The notes under the pieces were generated by a model. That model worked only from the letters and a program-made list of their open reading frames with translations. It did no database searches and was not told where the DNA came from. 50,000 nucleotides of DNA, taken from assembly GCA_012295275.1 (NCBI GenBank), contig CM022675.1, positions 11,442,016 through 11,492,015 on the forward strand, written 5' to 3'. Position numbers and translations under genes: made by a program. How positions within the stretch are numbered: the stretch's first letter is position 1; the number at the start of each line of letters is the position of its first letter. This document shows, piece by piece, positions 11,417-21,165 of this stretch. Source of the DNA: Chrysomallon squamiferum (lineage: Eukaryota; Mollusca; Gastropoda; Neomphalida; Peltospiridae).

Positions 11417-11842
11417 TCAACAGCGGGACAAATACGCTATTCCACTCAAACTCATTTTATCTCTTTCTTTTAATACTTTTGTTATTATCATCATTACTTT
11501 TATTATTATTTTTATTTTAATGTTATTTAATACCGAAAATTTTCCTATCCGCTCGAAACATCTCTCACCGGCCCGAATTTGTGGTAATTTTTTTCCCCAA
11601 AGTGATTCCTCAGCGAGCGCGAAGCTATACATTTTAATTACGGATGGAAAAGCGAAACTCGGACAAATCCCGGATCTGTCGCTGGCGACTTCATCAATTC
11701 CGATTAGCGGATCCTGCTCATCTCTATTCCGACCAACATTCCTCGGTGTAAAATGGATCACTTGACATTTTCGTCTTTCCCCTCTCGTCTCGGGTCCGGC
11801 AAAAACAAAGCGATGTTCGACGTAATTTCGTGAATTCCCCAT
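11417..11842 (-). CDS. Open frame of 141 codons in a candidate regulatory island; probably not coding
   Basis: This is the longest frame in the window with a normal amino-acid mix. It starts MGNSRNYVEHRFVFAG and stays non-repetitive for about 107 residues, then degrades into Ile/Lys-rich sequence from a triplet repeat. No domain, signal peptide or membrane segment is recognised. The plus strand is also open across 11520-11765, so low stop density rather than selection on protein may explain it. Possibly an exon, more likely non-coding. Confidence 0.15.
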   Translation of the reverse strand: MGNSRNYVEHRFVFAGPETRGERRKCQVIHFTPRNVGRNRDEQDPLIGIDEVASDRSGICPSFAFPSVIKMYSFALAEESLWGKKLPQIRAGERCFERIGKFSVLNNIKIKIIIKVMMIITKVLKERDKMSLSGIAYLSRC

Positions 11843-11880
11843 CAGTTACTCGCGGGGCGCGTTAATTGATAGATTTATTC

Positions 11881-11895
11881 CGCGCGCGCACGCGC
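11881..11895. other. Alternating CG/CA tract (Z-DNA-prone)
   Basis: 15 bp of strictly alternating pyrimidine-purine, CGCGCGCGCACGCGC. The density of CpG is exceptional against the AT-rich background. Confidence 0.6.
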
Positions 11896-11981
11896 TTAAC
11901 CGTAGCGTGTCCGCATATGATTAATGCATTATTTCTGACTTCAGTCCCTTCCATTAGTACTGCAGGAAATAGCTATAAATG

Positions 11982-12017
11982 ACGCCGCCACCCAGGGAAT
12001 TAAGTGGGTAGTGGCGT
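11982..12017. other. GC-rich hairpin inside island 7
   Basis: Arms CGCCGCCACCC (11983-11993) and GGGTAGTGGCG (12006-12016) pair with one mismatch and one G-U, plus a closing A-T, around a 12-nt loop. A competing pairing uses CCACCC (11988-11993) with GGGTGG (12021-12026). Confidence 0.5.
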
Positions 12018-12289
12018 GAAGGGTGGTCCCTCGGATTAATGATGTATGAGTGTGCAGTAACTCAGCTATGTATGATGTACAAGCACCGCGCAGGATATAC
12101 GAATAATAATAATGATACAAAATGCTGATTGCTTCTTGATTTTTTGACCTTTTTATGGAAGGAAATTATTGTACAGTGTCTGCATGAACCTTTTAAGGAA
12201 AGGGAAAGATTTTTTTTTTTGCTTTTTGTTTTGTTTCCCAGTGTTGTAATAGACCGAATAAAATAACACTATGATAATAGGTGTACGTG

Positions 12290-12600
12290 CGTGATGCATG
12301 TATGTATGTATGTATGTATGAATGTTTGAATGTATGTATGTTTGTATGTATGTATATGTGTGTTTGTATGTATATATGTATCTGTATATGTATGTATGTA
12401 TTTATCTATGTATATGCATATGGGGATGGATGGATGGATGGATGAATGTATGGATGTATGTATGGATGGATGGATGTATGGATGTATGTATATGCATGTT
12501 TGTCTCTATTTATATATGCATATGGGTTTTACATATGGTAATTTATTTGTGTATATGCTCTGTGTGTATATATATATATATATTTTTCAGTATATATTTG
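12290..12600. repeat. (TATG)n/(GGAT)n/(TA)n tetranucleotide field
   Basis: TATG units with TTTG, GGAT (12424-12483) and TA (12568-12583) sub-blocks. Open frames read Met-Tyr-Val-Cys and are artefacts. Confidence 0.95.
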
Positions 12601-12619
12601 TCCGTACATATGTCTCTAA

Positions 12620-12620
<1 letters not shown>

Positions 12621-12676
<56 letters not shown>
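12621..12676. repeat. (TC)28 array
   Basis: 56 bp of perfect TC immediately upstream of island 8. Confidence 0.98.
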
Positions 12677-12680
<4 letters not shown>

Positions 12681-12684
12681 TTAT

Positions 12685-12995
12685 CTTGCTAATTCACATT
12701 CTCTTAGGCTGGCGGTTACGCTTGTCTTTCAACGACGTAATGACACGAGTCTGTCTTCGCGATTTCTTCTGCTCCTTCAGTCCGGGCCCACACGCGTTTC
12801 TGGAATTCGCGTTTTACCTTCCGCCATGATGTAACAATTAACGTAATTGACGTCACGTGACACTGCCTGGTATTTTGCACATTCGTGTCTGAACAGACGA
12901 GCAAAACGAAAAAAACCCAGAACGAAACCGATTAGTGCAAGCTATGACGTAAGTTAACTATTTCGTAATTTACGTGTTTACGTGTTGTATTTATA
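12685..12995. promoter_or_regulatory. Non-repetitive island 8 with overlapping CRE and CACGTG palindromes
   Basis: TGACGTCA (12848-12855, full CRE) overlaps GTCACGTGAC (12852-12861, USF/MITF-type E-box), giving a composite TGACGTCACGTGAC. A further TGACGTAA lies near 12944, and GGGCCCACACGCG near 12783. Such a composite is typical of promoters or enhancers bound by CREB/ATF and bHLH-zip factors; binding is inferred. Confidence 0.45.
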
Positions 12996-13069
12996 ATTGC
13001 ATTATTAAATCAGTTTTATTTATGGCGATTTCCATGGTTATGTTAAGGTCAATGGGATTTTTTTCAATT

Positions 13070-13128
13070 TTTTCTCTCTCTCTCTCTCTTTTCTATTTCT
13101 TTTTTTTTTTCTTCTTCTGTTTGCTTCT

Positions 13129-13163
<35 letters not shown>

Positions 13164-13170
13164 TGTATTA
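13070..13170. repeat. TC, poly(T) and (TTTA)n
   Basis: Short TC run (13073-13089), T runs and about nine TTTA units (13130-13164). Confidence 0.93.
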
Positions 13171-13179
13171 AAGTTGCTA

Positions 13180-13278
13180 TTCATATTATTACTACAATTA
13201 CTACTACTATTACAATTTCTATTATCACTATTACTAACGATACAATTACTACTGCTACAACTACCATTACCACTACTA

Positions 13279-13337
<59 letters not shown>

Positions 13338-13372
13338 GTTGTTGTTGTTGTTGTTGTCATTGTTGTTGTCAT
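13180..13372. repeat. TAC/TTA/TTG triplet array
   Basis: Degenerate TAC triplets, then about 19 TTA units (13281-13336) and TTG units (13337-13372). Poly-Asn, Ile and Leu readings are artefacts. Confidence 0.95.
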
Positions 13373-13439
13373 ATATCCGATGCACTTTGTAGTACTTTGT
13401 ACACTCGAAATATATTTCATTTACATAAGTTTAAGGAGA

Positions 13440-13522
13440 ATAAATAAACAAACAAACAAATATAAATAAATAAATAAATAAATAAATAGAAATAAATAAA
13501 TAAATTAAATAAATAAATAACC
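13440..13522. repeat. (AAAC)n/(AAAT)n array
   Basis: AAAC units followed by AAAT units with minor interruptions, in the opposite strand sense to most TTTA arrays in the window. Confidence 0.95.
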
Positions 13523-13794
13523 TAATTTGAAAATTATTCACTTTCATTCCACTTTCAATTCATTTCGCTTTCATTTAGTCCAATTCCGCATTTGCATTTA
13601 ACCTCGTTATCCTTTAACGTAATTTCCACTTTGTTTTTCCACTTACTTTGTTAAAAAAAAAAAAAAAGAAAGCTTTTTAATAATAAATACATTCTCTCAT
13701 TTACCCATTACTCCACTCTAAACCAAAACCATCTCGGCTCTTTGTTAAAAACCTTGTCTCTCCTCTCGTAAATTCTCGCGTGACCTGCGCCAGT
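13523..13794. other. Non-repetitive stretch with short A run, nothing identified
   Basis: Degenerate CATTTC-type pyrimidine-rich sequence and an A run near 13652-13666. CTCGCGTGACCTGCGCC near 13775 is the only CpG-containing part. No gene is seen. Confidence 0.45.
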
Positions 13795-13820
13795 AAAAAA
13801 AAAAAAAAAAAAAAAAAAAA
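13795..13820. repeat. Poly(A)26
   Basis: Uninterrupted A run bounding island 9. Confidence 0.97.
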
Positions 13821-13824
13821 TTGT

Positions 13825-14100
13825 TTAAGCGGCGTTAAGAAAGGAAAGTGCTAATACCTCAGAGTCAATCCCGTCATCAGTGCTCGGCACCTCTTCAACA
13901 TCATCGCGCGACGTCTGAGGGTCAACCACGCAGCGACGGCGTCAAAAGAACCCGCCTCGCATCTCGATTTTGATTTACTTCCTGCAGTCGCGAGAAACAG
14001 CGAGTGATTTACTTCCTGTAGGCGCGGGATTCGCTTTTGATTTACTTCCTGTTCTAACAATCCCGCAGTCAGAGAGGATCTTAGGTCGAGGGTCTTAGGT
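13825..14100. promoter_or_regulatory. Non-repetitive island 9 with triple TGATTTACTTCCTG motif
   Basis: CpG-containing block in which TGATTTACTTCCTG occurs exactly three times, at 13971, 14005 and 14038, spaced 34 and 33 bp. Each copy joins a TGATTTA homeodomain/PBX-like half to ACTTCCTG, a match to the Ets core in reverse. The spacers are only loosely related, so either a decayed short tandem repeat or a homotypic factor-binding cluster fits. A 69-codon minus-strand frame across it repeats QEVN because of the motif and is not taken as coding. Confidence 0.5.
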
Positions 14101-14102
14101 CA

Positions 14103-14540
14103 TTTTTTTTTTTTTTCCTTGTCAAGTGGAGGGAATCGATTACAAGCTCGGTTTCGAAGTCAGAGGCGAGTGTTGATGAATATTATTACTGAACCGAAAC
14201 GGACCATAAATATTATTATTATTGAAGGAAGAGTAAATTTTTGATTGGGAAAGAGGTCGTGTATGTGAAAACGAGGTCTTCTGTGAGTTCTAGAGTCAGT
14301 CCACACAAATAAAAAAGTGTTTTAATTATTATTATTTTTTTTTTTTTTTTTAATATAAACACAGTTTTTAAGCATTTTTCGGTAAAGTTATGTAATGCAG
14401 AAAACATGGGTTGTCTGCCCTTTACTGTGTTATTATGTTAGTATTTTAGATGGATTCGTTAAAGAAAAGAAAACTTCGCATATCTGAACAAGTAGATATA
14501 AGGTTGGAACGGGCAAAAACGGACCGAGACTGATAACCAA
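14103..14540. other. AT-rich stretch with T runs
   Basis: T runs near 14103-14116 and 14334-14352 and AAT triplets flank non-repetitive sequence. CCATAAA occurs near 14203. No gene is identified. Confidence 0.5.
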
Positions 14541-14788
14541 TGAATAATGGATGAATGGATGGATGGATGAATGAATGGATGGATGGATGGATGGATGGAT
14601 GGATAAATGAATGAATGGATGAATGGATAAATGAATGAATGGATGAATGGATAGATGGATAGAATGAATGGATGGATGGAGGGATGAATGAATGGATGGA
14701 TGAATGGATGAATGGATGAATGAATGGATGAATGGATGGATAGATGAATGAGCGGATGTATGGATGGATAGATGGATGGATGGATAAA
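14541..14788. repeat. (GGAT)n/(GAAT)n tetranucleotide array
   Basis: About 250 bp of GGAT units with GAAT and AAAT variants. Minus-strand frames of up to 129 codons read Ile-His-Pro-Ser repeats and are artefacts. Confidence 0.97.
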
Positions 14789-14869
14789 TCTGAAAATAAT
14801 AATCATCAAAACTATTTCTCACTTAACAACCCTTTACAAAAAGTATGGCATCTTCTCCATCGTCTAATC

Positions 14870-14929
14870 TACTTCTTTTTCTTTCTTCTTCTTCTTCTTC
14901 TTCTTTATTTTTTTTTTTTTTTTTTTTTA
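14870..14929. repeat. (TTC)n and poly(T)
   Basis: Pyrimidine tract of TTC units (14881-14904) followed by T runs to 14928. Confidence 0.95.
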
Positions 14930-14934
14930 TTTCC

Positions 14935-15560
14935 CTCCTTTAGATTTCCCCGACTGTGTAAATCTGATACCTCGTGGGCAGATATCAGAAGATTCACGCT
15001 TATCACCTCATTAGCAAGGTAGATTTATCTGACGCGAATTGGAAACAAACAGTTTCAGTAAAACGATACAGAGCTATCTAATAAATAAAATTTAGAAAAA
15101 AAAAAAAAAAATTTTTTTACTAAGCAGACCACCCGCGAAAAATAGCAGAAGATAAGTTGAGTACGTCATGTATCCAGTTACAATATATGGCGGGATCGAT
15201 GTTCTAACAATATTCCATTAGAGTTACCTCCCTCCATTTCCGGAATGATTGATACCCCATCTCGGTGAATTATTTTTCAGTAAACAACTAGTGGCAACGG
15301 TTTTGAATTTAGTGTTATATATCGATACATTATAAACGGTGCTCGAATAACATAGTCTCTGTTTAAGACAGGATTACATATTCGATTTTGATCTCGTAAC
15401 ATTAATAACGTTTTCTTTTAAACACGTTCGCGCGAAGGGAGGTAACTGGAGTCCGTTGAGTGTTAATTGCTATAAATATTGCTCGTTGTTTTTGGAATGG
15501 ATTAGATAAAATAAATTACAACACGTTTTACCTCGGGTGTTTCAGAGGTCACAATTTATG
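14935..15560. promoter_or_regulatory. Non-repetitive island 10
   Basis: About 600 bp of non-repetitive sequence with a short A/T run near 15096-15116. It contains AGTTACCTCCCT (15222-15233) and its exact reverse complement AGGGAGGTAACT (15436-15447), ATATGGCGGGATCGAT near 15185, and TCGCGCGAAGGGAGG near 15428. No coding frame is supported. Confidence 0.35.
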
Positions 15561-15599
15561 ATCAGGGTTTCTTAAGTTTGAAAAAGTTCTCAGAAAAAT

Positions 15600-15845
15600 T
15601 GTCCTTCTTTTTCTTTTTCTTTTTCTTTTTTTGATTTTTTCTTTAGGGAAAAAAAAAAAAAGAGAGAGATTTTCCTAAAACCCGAACTGGCTCTTATTCA
15701 GGTTTTCATTTTTTATTTTTTATATTTTATTTTTTATTCATTTTTTTTTGTAATTCTTTTAATTTCTTGGGGTCTTTTTTTTTAGGTGTTTTTTTTTTAT
15801 AAATAATAATACAGTTAATATTACTAAGGTACTCTATTTTATTCT
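15600..15845. repeat. T-rich low-complexity with A run
   Basis: CTTTTT repeats, an A run with GA (15648-15670), then TTTTATTTT-type sequence. Confidence 0.88.
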
Positions 15846-15855
15846 ATTATTATTA

Positions 15856-15911
<56 letters not shown>

Positions 15912-15912
15912 T
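15846..15912. repeat. (ATT)n array
   Basis: About 20 ATT units; TGACGTCA (15921-15928) lies 10 bp downstream. Confidence 0.97.
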
Positions 15913-15929
15913 ACCATCCATGACGTCAA

Positions 15930-16345
15930 AGAATAATTCTGTATATTCCTTTTTCTTTTATTCATCGCATTCTTTTATCATTCATCTCCCTATTTGTTCT
16001 TCGTTAAATCCTTATTCTTTCCATCCAATCATCAACAAATGAACTCATCCATTCGCCATTCCTTCATCAGTCCTTAATTCCTTCCTTCTCTCCATCCATA
16101 CCTTCTTTCTTAATTTTTTTCATTAATCTCATTCATATGTCTATCCTTTCATCTGTCTGTTTGTACATTCATCAAACTTCTTTCGTATTCATCTATTTAT
16201 CAGTCTGAAAGCATTTGTCAATTTATCATCCATTTCAGTTCAGTATTTCACATAATAAAATCTTATTAAAGCTTTCGAAATTTAAAATGTAATACAGCAG
16301 TTGATAAATACAAAAGAAGATAGTAAATGATAAATGTTAAAGAAT
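15930..16345. other. Pyrimidine-rich degenerate CATTCATC stretch
   Basis: T/C-rich sequence with many CATT, CATC and TTCC words, probably a decayed tetranucleotide array; it becomes AT-rich after 16240. No gene. Confidence 0.55.
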
Positions 16346-16346
16346 G

Positions 16347-16348
<2 letters not shown>

Positions 16349-16392
<44 letters not shown>
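16349..16392. repeat. (AT)22 array
   Basis: Uninterrupted AT dinucleotides. Confidence 0.97.
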
Positions 16393-16395
<3 letters not shown>

Positions 16396-16570
16396 ACAGT
16401 GAAAAATACCAATTAATTAAATTCAACATTTCGATAATAAAACTAAATTTATTATTACCATTCCTTCATCATCATCATTCTTTTGGGTGTTTTTTTTTTT
16501 GTTGTTTTTTGTTTTTATTTTGTAATCGTCGTCAATATTAATAATACCAGTATTAGAAAAGTATTATTTG

Positions 16571-16691
<121 letters not shown>

Positions 16692-16699
16692 AATTATTA

Positions 16700-17650
16700 A
16701 GAAATTTTTCCACGATAAGTATACTTGTGTACGATTGCATCCGGTGCGGGTGCAGAAAAATGACCCTGTTGCACACTAACGCTCCAGCACTGAAACAAAT
16801 GTCGCAAAATTTTAAAATTTATTGTACGTTATTTTCTTTTTCCTCTTTCGGCCATAAATCTAATTGACACACGAAACACAGCTTTTCCTGGCATCTAATT
16901 GAAACCGAAGGGGTTTCTCAGTTAAACAATTAAAGCTTTCCCACAAAAGCGACTTGGGCAAAAATCCTAGTGGGGAAGGAGCACCGGCCCTAAAAAAGTG
17001 AAATGAATGCCAAAAGCTGCGGCCATAAAACGTATGACGTCACGGGGTGATGGCCGTGCAGAAAGACGTAAAAATGTTAATTACGGCTGCCGGCTGCATA
17101 GCGACTCCCAGGACCCACCGCGAGAGTGCAAGAGCTTAAGCCCGCTGTCGTTTTTCTTTAGCCCGAGCATTGCGATAAAATGGACATAAAAACCCATTTT
17201 TAAAGCTTACATGTGGAATCAAGTCCGCTTATCAAAGTCAAGACGGTAGAGTGTCTCTCGTTTTCGTTACCAAGCATCTGAAGTGACTAGGCGGTCTATA
17301 CGCGTTGGCTGTGAACTTTTTAAGCGCGTTTTAATCGGACCGGGCCGAACAGTTTTTACGGCCTTCTAAAAATTTTTTTTTTTTTTTTCAATTTATACCG
17401 CCCCTTTCTCCACAGATGCGGCCAAATTGTTGGTTTTATTTGAAAATACTCGGGCTTTTCATACTTTTATATCGCGATTCTTCCATTTTTACGAATCGCT
17501 CGCGTTTGTTCGGTTATAATATTCGCATAAAATGACTTTTAATACCCCGACGAAGTACAATAGGCTTCCCCACTACCAGAATGAATTAGTTTTCGCTTTG
17601 TTTTCAAAGAACCATCTCAGAAATATAAGGGGGAAAAAATCTTTGCTTTT
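16700..17650. promoter_or_regulatory. Non-repetitive island 11 (largest candidate CNE)
   Basis: About 900 bp of CpG-containing non-repetitive sequence. It has GCCATAAA twice (16851-16858, 17022-17029; caudal/posterior-Hox-like), TTTCCCACA (16938-16946; complement fits the Su(H) consensus YGTGRGAA), TGACGTCA (17035-17042), AATTAAAGCTTT and TAATTACGG. A T run lies at 17368-17389. Plus-strand frames of 60-64 codons (from 17007 and 17532) are not recognisable. Probably an enhancer cluster; inferred. Confidence 0.45.
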
Positions 17651-17689
17651 GCCCATTGGATTTGTACGAAAATTACTTATAATCATTTT

Positions 17690-17802
17690 AAAAAATATAT
17701 ATATATATATATATATACGTATATAACGAGCACGTTTCTGTTCTTAAGGATAAGCTTTAACGTGTATGTTTATTATATTAAAAAAAAAAAAGAGAGAGAG
17801 AG
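17690..17802. repeat. (TA)n and poly(A)/GA tract
   Basis: TA dinucleotides (17695-17716), non-repetitive spacer, then A12 and GA units near 17780-17802. Confidence 0.9.
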
Positions 17803-18105
17803 AAAAATATGTTGTTTCGTCCTGGCTTGTGATCAGTCTATTTTTTCGTGTCTGGAATTTTAAAACGGAAGGGAAAATACTCAACAGGTAAGATTCGCTT
17901 TGATGTTACCGACGTTTGATTTACCTGTACAAAGTGAGTCTTAGAAAAAGCCATTGCCAATTGTTCGACTCTGAGAGAGACGTTTTTTTTTGTTTTTTTT
18001 CTCTCTCATTTAAATCTTGAAGCATTATTTTTTCGTGTTTGTTACAGATACTATCGGATTTTCACTTTAAACCGAAAAATTATAGAACGACATCTGTCAC
18101 CATCG
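17803..18105. other. Short non-repetitive segment
   Basis: Non-repetitive, weakly CpG-containing sequence with T runs near 17984-18000. It might be a small regulatory island; no gene. Confidence 0.35.
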
Positions 18106-18107
18106 GG

Positions 18108-18240
18108 TTATTTATTCATTTATTCATTTATTCATTTGTTTATTCATTCAATTATTTATTCGTTTATTCATTCATTTATTTATTTGTTTATTCATTCAAT
18201 TATTTATTTATGTAATTGTTTGTTTGTTTGTTGTATGTAA
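18108..18240. repeat. (TTTA)/(TTCA)/(TTTG) tetranucleotide array
   Basis: Interleaved TTTA, TTCA and TTTG units over about 130 bp. Confidence 0.95.
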
Positions 18241-18289
18241 ACGTATTTATTTACCTGCCTATCTCCATCTGTTTATGCACAAAATATGT

Positions 18290-18387
18290 ACTACTACAAA
18301 TACTATTATTAACATTCTTGCAAGTGTCACTATTTCTACTATTACTACCAACTTTACTACTGCTTATACTACTACTACTACTACTAC

Positions 18388-18420
<33 letters not shown>

Positions 18421-18431
18421 CAACAACAACA

Positions 18432-18490
<59 letters not shown>

Positions 18491-18500
18491 CGTCATTGTT
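18290..18500. repeat. TAC-(TAA)n-(CAA)n-(TTA)n palindromic triplet array
   Basis: Degenerate TAC triplets, then TAA (18388-18416), CAA (18417-18431) and TTA (18432-18490). TAA and TTA blocks are complementary and form a hairpin with the CAA block as loop. Confidence 0.96.
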
Positions 18501-18719
18501 TATTTGTTTCTCTATTTATTTCATTCTTTTCTTATTTCCTTCATTATTTCCTTGTGGCACCAGTAAATTCTATTAACATCAATTCTGTGTATGTGATCTG
18601 AATACAGCTAAACTCCAACAATTCAAAGACGACTGATGAATTTTATTCTATTGTACTACTCTATAAGTATTTAAAATATATATATATTTCTAACACTGTT
18701 TAAAGATTATCTTAAGTGT

Positions 18720-18835
18720 ATGTATATATATATATATCAAAATAATAATAATAATAATAACAGCAATAATAATAATAATAATAATAATAACAGCAATAAT
18801 AATAACAACAACAATAATAATAATAATAAAACAAG
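18720..18835. repeat. (TA)n and (AAT)n with CAG variants
   Basis: TA run followed by AAT triplets with two ACAGCA interruptions. The poly-Asn frame is an artefact. Confidence 0.95.
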
Positions 18836-19085
18836 AATTATAGTCAAATCAAATTTCAGTCGAATATCTCACAAATATATAAGAATCTATGACATGACCA
18901 GCTATTTGCTGGCAAACTGCACACATCTAACCTATCGACTGATATCTATTGATCGATTTCCTGAAAATTTTCATTACTGTTGATAGTCGCTGAACCCATT
19001 GATCTGTTACTTAATGAATGTGATTACGAATGGAGCGTGGAAGTATATTTGTGTCTGGATTAACATTTTCCGGATAACTGTTATG
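18836..19085. other. Non-repetitive stretch, nothing identified
   Basis: Ordinary AT-rich DNA with no coding frame, motif cluster or repeat that I can support. Confidence 0.5.
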
Positions 19086-19088
19086 GGT

Positions 19089-19367
19089 CACACAGACAGA
19101 CAGACAGACAGACAGATAATTAATAAAAAATTAATTGATATTTGCTGATCCAAAGATAATTTGTTAGCAGACGACCGAGGTGTCAGTTTTCACTGTTTGT
19201 CTGTCTGTATATATGTAATGTTTATGTATTTGTTTGTGTGTGTATATGTGTATATAAATACATTTATATAAATTTATATGTATGTATGTATGCATGTACA
19301 TATGTATGTATTTATGTATGAATATATATATATGAATTTATACATATTTTATGCTTGTATGTACGTA

Positions 19368-19417
<50 letters not shown>

Positions 19418-19465
19418 ATTAGATATATATATGTATGTATTAAAGTAAATATGTATATTCATAAG

Positions 19466-19506
<41 letters not shown>

Positions 19507-19620
19507 TCACACACCCAATTAGACATATATATATTTGTATGTATTAAAGCAAATATGTATATATCTAAATATGTATATATCTAACGTGTTTGTGCATGCG
19601 TGTACCTATCTATTTCATTT
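19089..19620. repeat. CAGA, TATG, TA and CA field with an internal 100-bp duplication
   Basis: (CAGA)n at 19091-19117, TATG units, TA (19371-19402) and CA runs. A block starting AATTAGA at 19417 recurs at 19517 with the following TATGTATTAAAG and AAATATGTATAT words, so a 100-bp unit was duplicated and each copy is bounded by CA repeats. Confidence 0.9.
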
Positions 19621-20058
19621 CACATACCACGTTGTATCAAAATATCAGTCATATATATTCACGTAGATAGTTAGGAGTGTAACAAAATAGCTCGCTGTCT
19701 GATATCCCAGATATACCATATACACACATATGGACACAAACATACACTTAATAGTTCAGATACGGGAGAGAGAGAGAAAAAAATCGCTTAGTTATTTCTG
19801 CTGTTCTAACAAGCCTAACAAGCCCGTGTGAAATGAAACTTTGATCATAATCGTTTAAAATCAGATCCATGTGTCTGTGAGAAGTATTGATCGATGAATG
19901 TTTGTATAACCCAGGGAGACACTGTCAGATTTGATATGTTTATATGTGATCAACAGATACAGAGATTTCCAGAAATATTTTAAGAAAATAGCTGAATGTA
20001 TTAAATTCGTGCACGTTAAATATTACGTTGAAAGTCTTGTCAGTTTTTGTAATTAAGT
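19621..20058. other. Non-repetitive stretch, nothing identified
   Basis: AT-rich unique DNA with a small GA run near 19767. No gene or known element. Confidence 0.5.
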
Positions 20059-20059
20059 A

Positions 20060-20065
20060 ATGACG

Positions 20066-20133
<68 letters not shown>

Positions 20134-20190
20134 TAATAATAATGATAATGATAATAACAACAACGACAACAACAATAACAATAATAGTAG

Positions 20191-20222
<32 letters not shown>

Positions 20223-20350
20223 ACGACAATAAGAACAATAACAATAACAATTATAAGAATAGTAGTAATAATAATAATAATAATAATGATAATAATAATA
20301 ATAATAATAATAGTAATAATGATAATAATGATAATGATAATAATAATAAA
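20060..20350. repeat. (TAA)n array with GAT, CAA and AGT variants
   Basis: Nearly 300 bp of triplets, cleanest at 20066-20130. Ile, Asn and Leu readings on both strands are artefacts. Confidence 0.97.
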
Positions 20351-20359
20351 AGATTAATA

Positions 20360-20888
20360 ATATTTAAAATATTATATTAATTATGACATGTAACGGGCAA
20401 ACTAGTAATTTCATTTAGTTTAATTTATCTGTTTCTGTACATTTAAAATATAATAATAACAAAATGTTTTATATTTAAATTATAATTTATTTTACATAGT
20501 GTTGTTTATTTCATACAATATCTGATTATTAATTCTTTACACGGTTTTATTTTTATTTTTATTCATTTATTATATTTAAATGTATGCTTTCTTATTTTGA
20601 GGTTGTTTTTTTTATATTATTATTATTTTTTATTTTATTTTATTTCCTTTGTTATTATTCATTTTCATTTCATTTTTATTGCTGCTATTATTATTTTTTT
20701 ACGGAATTTATATTATTTTATTTTGCTTAAATATTATTTCATCATAATTTTTGTTTATATTAACTCTGCTTTTCATTTCCATAACAATAGCCAAGAAAAC
20801 AAACTGAAAGTAAAATAAAAATAATTTAATTCATTTTAGTTCTCTAGAACTAAGAAGATTATTTAAACATAAAATGAAATGTTTACTG
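20360..20888. other. AT-rich, T-biased unique DNA
   Basis: Very AT-rich sequence, T-biased at 20540-20770. The frame at 20597-20818 is Phe/Tyr/Ile-rich composition noise. Confidence 0.5.

Positions 20889-20954
<66 letters not shown>
20889..20954. repeat. (ATT)22 array
   Basis: Uninterrupted ATT triplets. Confidence 0.97.
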
Positions 20955-21165
20955 TTAATTTCTTATTAATAATACAAAAATGATACATCACGTATTATAT
21001 TCTATATTTTAGTGAAATAAGAAACATAAATCGGAAACACAATAGAACTAGAAATAATATAACACTGAAAATATATAAAATGTAGATTTCAAATAAAATA
21101 TATATTATTTTGGATTGTTTTTTTGTAAGTAAAGTATGTGATGAAATTTCACATATGTAATTAAA

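Larger units (their letters stand above)
11520..12110. promoter_or_regulatory. Non-repetitive island 7 (large CpG-containing candidate CNE)
   Basis: About 590 bp, one of the clearest islands. It contains TTAATTGATAGATTTATT (11851-11868), an alternating CG tract at 11881-11895, a CATATGATTAATGCATTATT string (homeodomain/POU-like, near 11913), a 12-bp stem hairpin at 11982-12017, and a second TAATGATGTATGA cluster. It looks like a developmental enhancer, but conservation is untested. Confidence 0.45.

Noticed and set aside
14433-14822. 129-codon Ile-His-Pro-Ser frame
   Set aside because: Direct reading of the GGAT/GAAT microsatellite.
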